Numbered from the stretch's first letter, positions 33,658-42,390 are shown. The stretch: DNA of 64,000 nt from Agathobaculum sp. Marseille-P7918 (GCF_900625105.1 NZ_UYYD01000002.1:1-64000), one strand, 5' to 3'. Notes: generated from the letters alone by a model not told the origin. Numbers and translations are program-made.

Positions 33658-33765
33658 ACGGCTTTCCCCCTTTCCCAAACAGTAAAAGCCTATGCACGAA
33701 GGGGAGCCGGCTTGCCTGTCCGCCCGGCGCGCGGGCGGCGCAGATTTGCCCCGAGACAGAACAAT

Positions 33766-33794
33766 CCCCCCGGACGCCCAAGGCGTCCGGGGGG
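33766..33794 (-). terminator. Terminator of the aryl-acid operon
   Basis: CCCCCCGGACGCC-TTG-GGCGTCCGGGGGG on the minus strand, 27 bp after the ACT gene. The arms are perfect and the T-run is short (GATTGTT). Confidence 0.65.
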
Positions 33795-33820
33795 ATTTGC
33801 AAGCGTAGGATATCGGAAAA

Positions 33821-34255
33821 TCAGTCGCCAATGCCCAGTTCCTGCCGGTCGGCAACGTGGATGCCGTTCTGCGAGAGCAGCGCGGTAAACTTTTCGTTGT
33901 CGGACACGCGGAACACCATGTAGGCATTGCCCGCCTTGTGGGTGAACAGCGAGTACATGTACTCGACGTCGATCTCGCCCTCGGCGATCAGCTGCAGAAC
34001 GGGTGCGAGTCCGCCCGGACGGTCGGGCACCATGACAGCCGTCACCGGCGTCTTGGACAGGATGAACCCCTTCTCGAGCAGAATGGAGGTGGTTTTCTGC
34101 GGCTGGTCGACGATCAGACGCAGCACGCCGTAGTCCGAAGTCTCGGCGATAGAAATGGCGCACATGTTGATTTGGTTATCCGCCAGAATCTGGGTGATCT
34201 CAGCCAGCTGGCCGGTGCGGTTTTCCAGAAATACAGAGATCTGATAAACGGTCAT
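33821..34255 (-). CDS. Tandem ACT-domain protein
   Basis: Cytoplasmic protein of 144 residues made of two ACT domains (VYQISVFLENRTGQLAEITQILADNQINM... and VTAVMVPDRPGGLAPVLQLIAEGEIDVEYMYSLF). ACT domains bind amino acids. Genes of this type commonly stand next to iorAB and phenylacetate-CoA ligases, so the protein probably senses an aromatic amino acid and regulates the ligase or the carboxylation step. It is the last gene of the operon; AAGGAGG precedes the ATG. Confidence 0.88.
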   Translation of the reverse strand: MTVYQISVFLENRTGQLAEITQILADNQINMCAISIAETSDYGVLRLIVDQPQKTTSILLEKGFILSKTPVTAVMVPDRPGGLAPVLQLIAEGEIDVEYMYSLFTHKAGNAYMVFRVSDNEKFTALLSQNGIHVADRQELGIGD

Positions 34256-34267
34256 GGTAACGCCTCC

Positions 34268-35575
34268 TTAAATCTTGCGCTTGTCGATGACACGGACGGC
34301 CTTGCCCTCGCTGCGGGCGATGGTCTTGGGCGCGACCAGACGGACCTTGGCATAGATGCCGAGCATCGCCTTGAGCGCGGCCACCAGATGCTTTTCCATC
34401 TCGTTGATCTTGCCGAGGTTGTCCGAGAAGTTCTCGGGCGTCATCTCGACCATGACCTCGAGCGTATCCGTGTTGTTGACGCGGTCCACGATCAGCTGAT
34501 AGTTGGCCTGATAGCCCTGCGCGATGAGCACGGTCTCGATCTGGGACGGGAACACATTGACGCCCTTGATGATGAGCATATCGTCGCTGCGGCCGCGCGG
34601 CTTGCACATCTTGACGAAGGTGCGGCCGCACGAGCACTTCTCATGGCTGAGCACGCAGATATCGCGCGTGCGGTAGCGCAGCAGCGGGAAGGCTTCCTTG
34701 GTGATCGAGGTGAACACCAGCTCGCCCTGCTCGCCCTCGGGCAGCACTTCGCCGGTCTTCGGGTCGATGATCTCGGCGATGAAATGGTCCTCGTTGATGT
34801 GCATGCCGGTCTGCGCCGAGCACTCGAAGCTGACGCCCGGGCCGGACAGCTCGGTCAGGCCGTAGATGTCATACGCCTTGATGCCCAGCGTGTTCTGGAT
34901 GTCCTGCCGCATTTCCTCGCTCCATGCCTCGGCGCCGAAGATGCCGGCCTTGAGCGGGATCTGGTCGGGCGTCAGGCCCATTTCCTTCATGGTCTCGCCG
35001 ATGTAGGCGGCGTAGGACGGGGTGCAGCACAGGATGGTCGCGTTCAGGTCGCGGATGAACATGATCTGGCGCTCGGTGTTGCCGGACGAGGTCGGGATGG
35101 TCAGGCAGCCGACCTTGTGGCTGCCGCCGTTGAGGCCGGGGCCGCCGGTGAACAGGCCGTAGCCGTAGGACACCTGGCAGACGTCCTCATTCGTGCCGCC
35201 CGCCGCGACGATGGCGCGCGCGCAGCAGTCCTCCCACAGGTCGATATCATGCTGGGTGTAGAAGGCGACGACGCGCTTGCCGGTCGTGCCCGAGGTGGAC
35301 TGGATGCGCACGCAGTCCTTGAGCGGGCGCGCGACCAGACCGTACGGATAGGCCTCGCGCAGGTCGTCCTTGGTGACGAAGGGCAGCTTGTGCAGGTCCT
35401 CAACGCCCTTGATGTCGTCCGGCGTCAGGCCCTTCTCCTCCATCTTCTTGCGGTAGTATGGGACGTTGTCCCAGACGTTGTGCACCTGCCCCACCAGGCG
35501 CTCGTTCTGCCAGGCCAGGATCTGCTCCCGGCTGGCACACTCGATTTCAGGCTGATAATAGCGTTCCATTGGCAT
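34268..35575 (-). CDS. paaK: Phenylacetate-CoA ligase
   Basis: Adenylate-forming ligase of 435 residues in the PaaK family that makes arylacetyl-CoA from arylacetate, ATP and CoA. ATP loop QSTSGTTGKRV, adenine-binding YDIYGLTELSGPG, and PLLRYRTRDICVL with the Cys-containing CSCGRTF. The C-terminal domain has GRSDDMLIIKGVNVFPSQIE and an EGKAVRVID end with the catalytic Lys. It lies between iorB and the ACT gene. Substrate may be phenylacetate, hydroxyphenylacetate or indoleacetate. Confidence 0.93.
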   Translation of the reverse strand: MPMERYYQPEIECASREQILAWQNERLVGQVHNVWDNVPYYRKKMEEKGLTPDDIKGVEDLHKLPFVTKDDLREAYPYGLVARPLKDCVRIQSTSGTTGKRVVAFYTQHDIDLWEDCCARAIVAAGGTNEDVCQVSYGYGLFTGGPGLNGGSHKVGCLTIPTSSGNTERQIMFIRDLNATILCCTPSYAAYIGETMKEMGLTPDQIPLKAGIFGAEAWSEEMRQDIQNTLGIKAYDIYGLTELSGPGVSFECSAQTGMHINEDHFIAEIIDPKTGEVLPEGEQGELVFTSITKEAFPLLRYRTRDICVLSHEKCSCGRTFVKMCKPRGRSDDMLIIKGVNVFPSQIETVLIAQGYQANYQLIVDRVNNTDTLEVMVEMTPENFSDNLGKINEMEKHLVAALKAMLGIYAKVRLVAPKTIARSEGKAVRVIDKRKI

Positions 35576-35630
35576 TTCTGTTCCTTTCTGACCCGCCGCG
35601 CGGGCGGGAGGATTTACGCAGGGAAAAAAG

Positions 35631-36203
35631 TCAGCCGTTGCGGCCCAGATGGAAGGCGCGGCGGTTGAGATCGAGGAATTTGGCCGGCACGCTCTGCTCG
35701 AGCGCGGTGAGCCATTCTTCTTCGGTGAAGTCGAAGTAGTTCGACAGGTGGCCCATCAGCACGATGTTGACCGCCTTGGACGAACCGGCCTGCTCGGCCA
35801 GCGCGAGCGCGTCGAACGCGTCCACATTGACGCCCGCAGCCTGCATCTTGCTCACCAGATCCTCCGGATAGGGCATCGCGCCCGTGATGACCGGCATGGG
35901 GTTGATCTTCTGGGTGTTGACGACGATCTTGCCGTCCTTTTTGAGGTATTCGGTCCAGCGGGCGGCCTCGAGCAGCTCGAAGGACACGATAAAGTCGGCC
36001 TCGCCCTTGTCGATGACCGGCGAGTAGACCTTGTCGCCGAAGCGGACATAGGTGACAACGCTGCCGCCGCGCTGGCTCATGCCGTGCACCTCGGAGACCT
36101 TGATGTCATAGCCGCGGGTCAGCAGCAGTCGGCCCAGCAGCTTGGAAGCCAGCAGACTGCCCTGTCCACCGACGCCGACGATCATGATATTTTTCGTTTG
36201 CAT
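35631..36203 (-). CDS. iorB: Indolepyruvate ferredoxin oxidoreductase, beta subunit
   Basis: Gamma-domain subunit of 190 residues of the two-subunit 2-oxoacid:ferredoxin oxidoreductase that interconverts arylpyruvate plus CoA with arylacetyl-CoA, CO2 and reduced ferredoxin. Landmarks: MIVGVGGQGSLLASKLLGRL, then KVSEVHGMSQRGGSVVTYVRFG. It starts four bases after the iorA stop, and its ribosome site AAGGAGG lies in the iorA tail. Confidence 0.95.
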   Translation of the reverse strand: MQTKNIMIVGVGGQGSLLASKLLGRLLLTRGYDIKVSEVHGMSQRGGSVVTYVRFGDKVYSPVIDKGEADFIVSFELLEAARWTEYLKKDGKIVVNTQKINPMPVITGAMPYPEDLVSKMQAAGVNVDAFDALALAEQAGSSKAVNIVLMGHLSNYFDFTEEEWLTALEQSVPAKFLDLNRRAFHLGRNG

Positions 36204-36207
36204 GTTC

Positions 36208-37950
36208 TCAGTCCTCCTTGGGCGCGTGCAGGGCGTCGAATTTGCACAGCTGCTCGCAGACGCCGCAGCCGGTGCACAGCGTGTTGTCGATCTCGGCCTT
36301 ACCGCTGGTCATCGAGATGGCCGGGCAGCCGATCTTCATGCACATCTTGCAGCTCATGCACTTGGTCGCATCGACCACGAGCGGCTTGTTGTGCTTGACG
36401 TATTTGAGCAGCGCGCAGGGACGGCGGGCGATGATGACCGAAGGCTCGTCCGCGGCCAGTTCTTCCTTGATGACCTTGTCGCAGGCGTCCAGATCGTACG
36501 GATCGACCACGCGCACGCGGTTGATGCCGACCGAGCGGCACAGGGTCTCCAGATCGATCTTGGTGCAGGGGTCGCCCTTGAGGTTAAAGCCGGTCGTCGG
36601 GTTCTGCTGGTGGCCGGTCATGCCGGTGATCGAGTTGTCGAGGATGATGACGGTGGCGTTAGACTCGTTGTAGGCGATATTGACCAGACCCGTGATGCCC
36701 GAGTGCATGAAGGTCGAGTCGCCGATGACGGCCACCGACTTGCCCGCGGCTGCCGGGTCGCCGCCCTTGAGGAAGCCGTGCAGGCCGGACACCGATGCGC
36801 CCATGCAGAGTGTCGAGTCCAGCGCGGACAGCGGCGGCACCGCGCCCAGCGTGTAGCAGCCGATGTCGCCCAGCACGGTGATCTTGTTTTTCGCCAGCGT
36901 ATAGAACAGGCCGCGGTGCGGGCAGCCCGCGCACATGACCGGCGGACGGGCGGGGATCGCCTCATCCAGCTTTGCGCCCGCGTCCGGCACAACGCCCAGC
37001 TTTTCGGCAACCTGATTCTGGCTCAGCTCGTCGATGCAGGAGAACAACTCTTTGCCGACCGGGTTCAGACCCAGATTGCGGCAGTGCTCCTCGATAAAGC
37101 CGTCAAGCTCTTCGACCACGACCAGCTTGTTAACGCCCGCGGCAAAGTCGCGGATCTTCTGCTCCGGCATCGGCCAGATCATACCGAGCTTGAGCACGGG
37201 ATACTTGTCGCCGCAGACTTCCTTGACGTACTGATAGCTGGTCGAGGAGGCGATGATGCCCATCGACTTGTCCGCGCCGTCCTCGATGCGGTTGATCTCG
37301 GCGGTTTCCGCCCACGCGGTCAGGTCGGCGGTGCGCTGCTCTACGATCGGATGGCGGCGCTTGGCGTTGCCCGGCATCATGATGTACTTGGCGCCGTTCT
37401 TCTCATAGGGCTTGGCGGGGCGCTCGGGGCGCTCGCCCGTCTCGACGACGCTCTGCGAGTGGGACACGCGGGTGCACATCTTGAGCAGCACGGGCGTGTC
37501 GAACTGCTCGGACAGGTCGTAGGCCAGCTTGGTGAAAGCCAGCGCCTCGGCCGAGTCCGCAGGCTCGAGCATGGGGATCTTGGACGCCTTGGCATAGTGG
37601 CGGGAATCCTGCTCGTTCTGGGACGAGTGCATGCCCGCGTCATCGGCCACGCCGATGATCATACCGCCGTTGACGCCCGTGTAGGACAGGGTAAACAGCG
37701 GGTCGGCGGCCACGTTCAGGCCGACGTGCTTCATGCCGCAGAAGCTGCGGCGGCCGGAAAGCGATGCACCAAAGGCAGCTTCGGTGGCAACCTTTTCATT
37801 GGGCGCCCACTCGGCGTAAATTTCCGGGTATTTTGCGGCCGCCTCCGTGATCTCGGTACTCGGCGTGCCGGGATAGCTGGAGACAAAGCTGCATCCGGCC
37901 TCGTACAGGCCGCGGGCAACGGCTTCGTTGCCCAACATCAGCGTTTTCAA
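36208..37950 (-). CDS. iorA: Indolepyruvate ferredoxin oxidoreductase, alpha subunit
   Basis: TPP- and Fe-S-containing subunit of 580 residues. The N-terminal pyrimidine domain contains GCSFVSSYPGTPSTEI. The TPP domain has GDIGCYTLG and GDSTFMHSG...NIAYNESNATVIILDNSITGMTGHQ. The C-terminal ferredoxin domain has two cluster motifs (CMSCKMCMKIGCP and CTGCGVCEQLC). It starts with TTG behind AGGAGG. In anaerobes it can run as a degradative decarboxylase or, with low-potential ferredoxin, as a reductive carboxylase; the T-box suggests the second here. Confidence 0.95.
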   Translation of the reverse strand: MKTLMLGNEAVARGLYEAGCSFVSSYPGTPSTEITEAAAKYPEIYAEWAPNEKVATEAAFGASLSGRRSFCGMKHVGLNVAADPLFTLSYTGVNGGMIIGVADDAGMHSSQNEQDSRHYAKASKIPMLEPADSAEALAFTKLAYDLSEQFDTPVLLKMCTRVSHSQSVVETGERPERPAKPYEKNGAKYIMMPGNAKRRHPIVEQRTADLTAWAETAEINRIEDGADKSMGIIASSTSYQYVKEVCGDKYPVLKLGMIWPMPEQKIRDFAAGVNKLVVVEELDGFIEEHCRNLGLNPVGKELFSCIDELSQNQVAEKLGVVPDAGAKLDEAIPARPPVMCAGCPHRGLFYTLAKNKITVLGDIGCYTLGAVPPLSALDSTLCMGASVSGLHGFLKGGDPAAAGKSVAVIGDSTFMHSGITGLVNIAYNESNATVIILDNSITGMTGHQQNPTTGFNLKGDPCTKIDLETLCRSVGINRVRVVDPYDLDACDKVIKEELAADEPSVIIARRPCALLKYVKHNKPLVVDATKCMSCKMCMKIGCPAISMTSGKAEIDNTLCTGCGVCEQLCKFDALHAPKED

Positions 37951-38049
37951 GAGACATTCCTCCTATTTTTTGAATGGATATCTATATACGGGACGGGCCC
38001 GACCGATGGCCGGGTCTGTTCCCATATGGATGCCGAAAGAAAGGATGGG

Positions 38050-39603
38050 TCAGGTCTGATCCCCGATGGATTCCTTGACCTTGACCACGACCGTGCGCTC
38101 ATAGCAGGAGAACACCTGCTCGACGTGCGCGGTCTCCGGCGGCCGGGTCAGCAGGCTGACGACCGGCACGATGACCAGTCCCGCCAGCATGCAGAACGCG
38201 CCCGCGTTGATGGGCGACTGCAAGATCGCCGGGAACGCCGAGCCGACAAAGATGTTCGCCAGCATGACGACGGTCGAAAAGACAAAGCAGACGACGCAGG
38301 CGGCCTTGGTGGTGCGTTTCCAGTACAGGCCGTACAGGAACGGCGCGAGGAACGCGCCCGCCAGCGCGCCCCAGCTGACGCCCATGAGCTGCGCGATGAA
38401 GGTGACGCTCGACGAATACTGCACGAGCGCGAGCACGACCGAAATCGCGATGAACACCACGATCAGCAGCCGCATGGTGAGCACCTGCTGCTTTTCCTTC
38501 ATGTCCTTGGCAAGCGTGTCCTTGATGAAGTCGAGCGTCAGCGTCGAGCTGGACGCGAGCACCAGCGAGGACAGCGTGGACATCGAGGCGGACAGCACCA
38601 GAATGACCACCACCGCGATCAGGAAGGACGACAGCCCCTCGAGCATGGTCGGGATGATGGAGTCGTAGCCGTTCGCGGCGACGAGTTCTGGCGTCGAGAA
38701 CAGCCGGCCGAAGCCGCCGAGGAAGTAGCAGCCGCCCGCGACGATAAACGCGAACAGCGTCGAGATGATCATGCCTTTGTCAATGGCCTTTTCGCTGCGG
38801 ATGGCGTAAAACTTCTGCACCATCTGCGGCAGGCCCCAGGTGCCAAGGCTGGTCAGCAGCACAACGCCGAGCAGGCCGACCGGGTCGGGGCCAAAGAAGG
38901 AGGCGAACACGCCCGGGGTGGTGCTCGTCGCGGGGTCGGACACCTTGGCAAGGCCGTCCAGCGCGGCCAGGAAGCCGCCCTGACTGTTGAGCACCGCGCC
39001 GATGACCGCGCAGATGCCGACGATCATAACGATGCCCTGCACAAAGTCGTTGATGGCGGTCGCCATATAGCCGCCGGCGATGACATACACACCGGTCAGC
39101 ACGGCCATGACGATGACGCACACAGCGTAGTCGATGTGGAAGGCCATGCCGAACAAGCGGCTCAGGCCGTTATAGAGCGACGCGGTATACGGGATGAGAA
39201 ACACAAAGATGATGGCGGACGCGGCCAGCTTCATGCCGCGGCTTGCAAAGCGCGCCTCAAAAAACTGCGGCATGGTCGCGGAGTTTAAGTGCTGGGTCAT
39301 GACGCGCGTGCGGCGTCCCAGCACGGCCCACGCGAGCAGCGAGCCTAAAATGGCGTTGCCGATGCCGGCCCAGGTGGCGGCTATGCCGTATTTCCAGCCG
39401 AACTGGCCGGCGTAGCCGACAAAGACGACGGCGGAAAAGTAGCTGGTGCCGTAGGCGAAGGCGGTCAGCCACGGGCCGACCGAGCGGCCGCCCAGCACAA
39501 AGCCCGCGACGTTATTCGCATGGTGGCGGCAGCTCAGGCCGATGGCGATCATGATGCCGAAAAACACCACCAGCATGGCAAGTTTGATGATAAGATCGGA
39601 CAT
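38050..39603 (-). CDS. Sodium/solute symporter (SSS family)
   Basis: Permease of 517 residues with about 13 membrane helices. The SSS core reads VGPWLTAFAYGTSYFSAVVFVGYAGQFGWKYG, and a sodium-site segment SASMSTLSSLVLASSSTLTLDF. Its position between the acyl-CoA ligase and iorA makes an aryl acid or other monocarboxylate the likely substrate; the sequence alone does not decide it. There is a 99-bp gap to iorA and 41 bp to the ligase. Confidence 0.9.
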   Translation of the reverse strand: MSDLIIKLAMLVVFFGIMIAIGLSCRHHANNVAGFVLGGRSVGPWLTAFAYGTSYFSAVVFVGYAGQFGWKYGIAATWAGIGNAILGSLLAWAVLGRRTRVMTQHLNSATMPQFFEARFASRGMKLAASAIIFVFLIPYTASLYNGLSRLFGMAFHIDYAVCVIVMAVLTGVYVIAGGYMATAINDFVQGIVMIVGICAVIGAVLNSQGGFLAALDGLAKVSDPATSTTPGVFASFFGPDPVGLLGVVLLTSLGTWGLPQMVQKFYAIRSEKAIDKGMIISTLFAFIVAGGCYFLGGFGRLFSTPELVAANGYDSIIPTMLEGLSSFLIAVVVILVLSASMSTLSSLVLASSSTLTLDFIKDTLAKDMKEKQQVLTMRLLIVVFIAISVVLALVQYSSSVTFIAQLMGVSWGALAGAFLAPFLYGLYWKRTTKAACVVCFVFSTVVMLANIFVGSAFPAILQSPINAGAFCMLAGLVIVPVVSLLTRPPETAHVEQVFSCYERTVVVKVKESIGDQT

Positions 39604-39644
39604 GGGAGTTTACCTCATATAGAATCGGTATGGCAGGCGCAGCA

Positions 39645-41282
39645 TCAGTGCGTGGTCTGCTCTTCCACCAGACGGTTGCTGCAATATTTCTCCCGCAGCA
39701 CCGGCTTTTCGATCTTGCCGGTGGGGTTGCGCGGGATTTGGTCGAAGATGATCTTGCGCGGGCGCTTGTAGCGCGGCAGCTCGGCGCAGAACTGGTTGAT
39801 CTCGTCCTCGGTGCAGGTCTGGCCGTCGGCCACCTCGATGATGGCCGCGGCGATCTCGCCCAGACGATGGTCGGGCAGGCCGATGACGGCGACGTCGTGG
39901 ATCTTGGGATTGCGGCGCAGGAAGTCCTCGATCTGGACGGGGTACAGGTTTTCGCCGCCCGAAATGATGACGTCCTTCTTGCGGTCCACCAGATAGATGA
40001 AGCCGTCCTCATCCATGCGGGCCATATCGCCCGTGTACAGCCAGCCGTCCTTGAGCACTTCGGCGGTCGCTTCGGGGTTCTTATAATAGCAGACCATGAC
40101 GCCCGGGCCCTGGACGATCAGCTCGCCGACCTCGCCCTGTTTTACGTCATTGCCCTGCTCATCGACGATGCGGGCCTTCCACTGGTAGCCCGGCTTGCCG
40201 ATCGCGCCGACCTTGTCGATGTTCTCTACGCCCAGATGCACGCAGCCCGGGCCGATGGACTCGGACAGGCCGTAGTTGGTGTCGTACTGATGATGCGGGA
40301 AGATTTTGAGCCAGCGGTGGATCATGCTCTGCGGCACGGGCTGCGCACCGATGTGCATCAGCCGCCACTGATCGAGCATGTAATGGTTCAGGTCGATGCG
40401 GCCGGACTCGATCGCCTCGAGGATATCCTGACACCACGGCACGAGCAACCAGACGATCGTGCATTTTTCCTCGGTGACCGCGCGCAGAATCCACTCGGGC
40501 TTGACGCCGCGCAGCAGCACGGCCTTGCTGCCCGAAATCAGCGAACCGAACCAGTGCATCTTCGCGCCCGTATGGTACAGCGGCGGGATGCAGAGGAACA
40601 CGTCCTTGCGGGTCTGGCCGTGGTGCTTCTGCTCGGTGCGGCACGCGCCCAGCAGCGAGCGGTGCTTGTGCAGAATGGCCTTGGGGAAGCCGGTCGTGCC
40701 CGAGGAGAAGTAGATCGCCGCGTCGTCCTCCTCGGTCAGCGCGACCGGGGGCGCGCTCGACGAGCAGAACTCCACCAGACGGCAGCAGTCCTCGGCGTAG
40801 GACGGCACCTTGCGGCCGACATAGAACAGCAGCTTGACGCCGGGGATCTTATCGATGATCGGGTCCATACGGGTGACAAATTCCGGTCCGAACACCAGCA
40901 CCTCGACGTCCGCGAGGTCCAGGCAATACTCGATCTCGTCGCTCGAATAGCGGAAGTTCATCGGCACCGCGACGCAGCCGGCCTTGAGGATGCCGAAGTA
41001 CAGCGGCAGCCATTCCAGGCAGTTCATCAGCAGGATGCCGACCTTGGTGCCGCGCTCCAGCCCACGGCTGAGCAGCAGGTTGGCAAAGCGGTTGGCCTTG
41101 CGTTCAAAGTCCTTCCATGTCATCTCCCGGCGATAGGGGGCGTCGGGACGGGCGCTCTCGATCAGGCTGTAATCCCGCCAGGTGACGGCGGCGTCGCGCT
41201 CCTCGGAAGGGTTGATCTCGACCAGCGCGATATCGGAACCGTACAGCCGTGCATTTCGTTCCAGAAAATCCGTAATGACCAT
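39645..41282 (-). CDS. Acyl/aryl-CoA ligase (AMP-forming)
   Basis: Class I adenylate-forming ligase of 545 residues. It has AIYFSSGTTGFPKAILHKH (ATP loop), YDTNYGLSESIGPG, YTGDMARMDEDGFIYLVDRKKDVIISGGENLYPVQIE (hinge) and PTGKIEKPVLREKY (catalytic Lys). It is the first gene behind the T-box leader. Together with PaaK it gives the operon two acid-CoA ligases, perhaps for aryl acids of different chain or ring. Substrate not determined. Confidence 0.9.
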   Translation of the reverse strand: MVITDFLERNARLYGSDIALVEINPSEERDAAVTWRDYSLIESARPDAPYRREMTWKDFERKANRFANLLLSRGLERGTKVGILLMNCLEWLPLYFGILKAGCVAVPMNFRYSSDEIEYCLDLADVEVLVFGPEFVTRMDPIIDKIPGVKLLFYVGRKVPSYAEDCCRLVEFCSSSAPPVALTEEDDAAIYFSSGTTGFPKAILHKHRSLLGACRTEQKHHGQTRKDVFLCIPPLYHTGAKMHWFGSLISGSKAVLLRGVKPEWILRAVTEEKCTIVWLLVPWCQDILEAIESGRIDLNHYMLDQWRLMHIGAQPVPQSMIHRWLKIFPHHQYDTNYGLSESIGPGCVHLGVENIDKVGAIGKPGYQWKARIVDEQGNDVKQGEVGELIVQGPGVMVCYYKNPEATAEVLKDGWLYTGDMARMDEDGFIYLVDRKKDVIISGGENLYPVQIEDFLRRNPKIHDVAVIGLPDHRLGEIAAAIIEVADGQTCTEDEINQFCAELPRYKRPRKIIFDQIPRNPTGKIEKPVLREKYCSNRLVEEQTTH

Positions 41283-41311
41283 AAGTATCTCCTTCTTTTT
41301 CGGCGGCAGGG

Positions 41312-41570
41312 ATAAAAAAACGCCCTCTGCATCAGCAGAGGACGAGAAAAACCCGTGGTACCACCTCTATTTGCCGCCAAAGGCGGCCTCAGCAGGGCCA
41401 AAAAGCCCCCTGCGCTGTAACGGGCGCCCCCGTTGCCGCCTACTGACCGGTTCAGCGGTACCGCTCCGAAAAGTATTCCGTCGCCGCGTCTGCACTGCCT
41501 TGCACCAACCGGCAGCTCTCTGGCCAGGGGAACGGGACGTACTTGGTTTCTTCATCGCGTTATTTACGAA
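41312..41570 (-). promoter_or_regulatory. T-box leader, probable tyrosine (UAC) specifier
   Basis: On the minus strand: a stem I start GATGAAGAAACCAAGTA, the conserved GAGAGCTGCCGGTTGGTG region, then GGAATACTTTTCGG on the 3' side of stem I. The T-box AGGTGGTACCACGGG (41357-41371) is next. It is followed by a terminator CGTCCTCTGC-TGAT-GCAGAGGGCG with seven T (41314-41345). The AGTA/GAA pair that frames specifier loops puts UAC (41473-41475) in the specifier position. Uncharged tRNA should prevent termination and switch on the operon. Confidence 0.93.
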
Positions 41571-41574
41571 ATCC

Positions 41575-41603
41575 ACTTTATCACTTTTATCTGTTAAAGT
41601 CAA
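41575..41603 (-). promoter_or_regulatory. Promoter of the T-box operon
   Basis: TTGACT (41598-41603), 17-bp spacer, TAAAGT (41575-41580), just inside the element and 18 bp after the thioesterase stop. Confidence 0.8.
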
Positions 41604-41620
41604 GGGCAAAATGACTAAAA

Positions 41621-42034
41621 TTATTCCCCGATTTTTTTACGGGTGACAAAACCGTTGACCGTCATCTCCGCAATCACGGTGTCCAAGTTGTCGGCGACTG
41701 TGACCGTATAAAAGCAGGTCGAGCGGCCCGAACGGACGCAGTTTGCCTCGGCGATCAGTTCGGTGCCGCGCGCGGCGGACAGAAACGTGATATCATGCTG
41801 CAGCGAAACCGTGACGGTTTCGGCAAAGGCGTTAACCGCGACGGCAAAGGCGAAGTCGGCCAGCGTGAAGATCGCGCCGCCCTGCGGCGTGCCAGCGGCG
41901 TTAAGGTGATGCGGCCGCAGCGTCATGGCGCAGACGGAGTGGCCCGGCTCGGCCAGCCGGATCTCACAGCCGGCAGCATCGGTGGCAAAGCGATCGGCGG
42001 CAAACGTGGCGCGGATCTGTTCCAGCGTAGGCAT
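41621..42034 (-). CDS. PaaI-type hotdog thioesterase
   Basis: Thioesterase of 137 residues with the PaaI pattern HHLNAAGTPQGGAIFTLADFAFAVAVNA followed by the HDITFLSAARGTELIAEA strand. It likely hydrolyses aryl- or acyl-CoA and may release trapped CoA from arylacetyl-CoA. It has its own AGAAGGA ribosome site and lies upstream of the T-box, so it is not under T-box control unless transcripts read through. Confidence 0.88.
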   Translation of the reverse strand: MPTLEQIRATFAADRFATDAAGCEIRLAEPGHSVCAMTLRPHHLNAAGTPQGGAIFTLADFAFAVAVNAFAETVTVSLQHDITFLSAARGTELIAEANCVRSGRSTCFYTVTVADNLDTVIAEMTVNGFVTRKKIGE

Positions 42035-42187
42035 AGGGGATTCCTTCTTTCCGGGAGGTTGCGCGGAGATTTTTCCGCGATACTGTATTAAAATGTATCA
42101 CGAATCGCGGCCCGCTGTAAAGAGGAATGGGGGAATTTTTTTGCGGCGCGCGGCCGCTTACCGTAACCGCGCTGCGATGTATCGCGC

Positions 42188-42241
42188 ATTGAGAAACGGG
42201 CGCTCGAGAAGCTGCGCCAGTCGCTCGCCAACAGCGAATGA
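42188..42241 (+). CDS. sigK: sigK 3' part (last 17 codons and stop)
   Basis: Directly after the second core repeat, the frame reads IEKRALEKLRQSLANSE then TGA, the conserved end of sigma region 4.2 that follows SYVSR. It has no start of its own and makes sense only when joined to 31210-31854. Confidence 0.95.
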   Translation: MEKRALEKLRQSLANSE

Positions 42242-42328
42242 GGAAGGCGGGACTGTTTCCCGCTTTCCCCGCCCGCGCGGGAGGCCCGACGGCTGCTTTC
42301 AAATTTTTCAATTTTTCTAAAAAAACGC

Positions 42329-42357
42329 TTGACACTGCCCGTCATCCGTTGTATACT
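42329..42357 (+). promoter_or_regulatory. Promoter of tRNA-Gln
   Basis: TTGACA (42329-42334), 17-bp spacer, TATACT (42352-42357), 33 bp before the tRNA. Confidence 0.88.
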
Positions 42358-42390
42358 ATACAAGTCGCAAGGACGACGACAAAAAAATAT

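Larger units (their letters stand above)
31844..42187. mobile_element. sigK intervening (skin-like) element
   Basis: The 11-bp direct repeat ATGTATCGCGC at 31844-31854 and 42177-42187 marks the two attachment sites; a crossover between them removes 10,333 bp and restores sigK. Inside each repeat stands an inverted 12-bp arm (TTACGGTAAGCG at 31860-31871; CGCTTACCGTAA at 42155-42166). In the excised circle these flank the core as the dyad expected for a large serine recombinase. The element holds the recombinase, a small ORF overlapping the recombinase start, a six-gene aryl-acid operon with a T-box, and a thioesterase. Confidence 0.93.

Noticed and set aside
36142-39288. A 1,048-codon plus-strand ORF in the sigK element
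   Set aside because: Antisense to iorB, iorA and the symporter, which all have complete family motifs.
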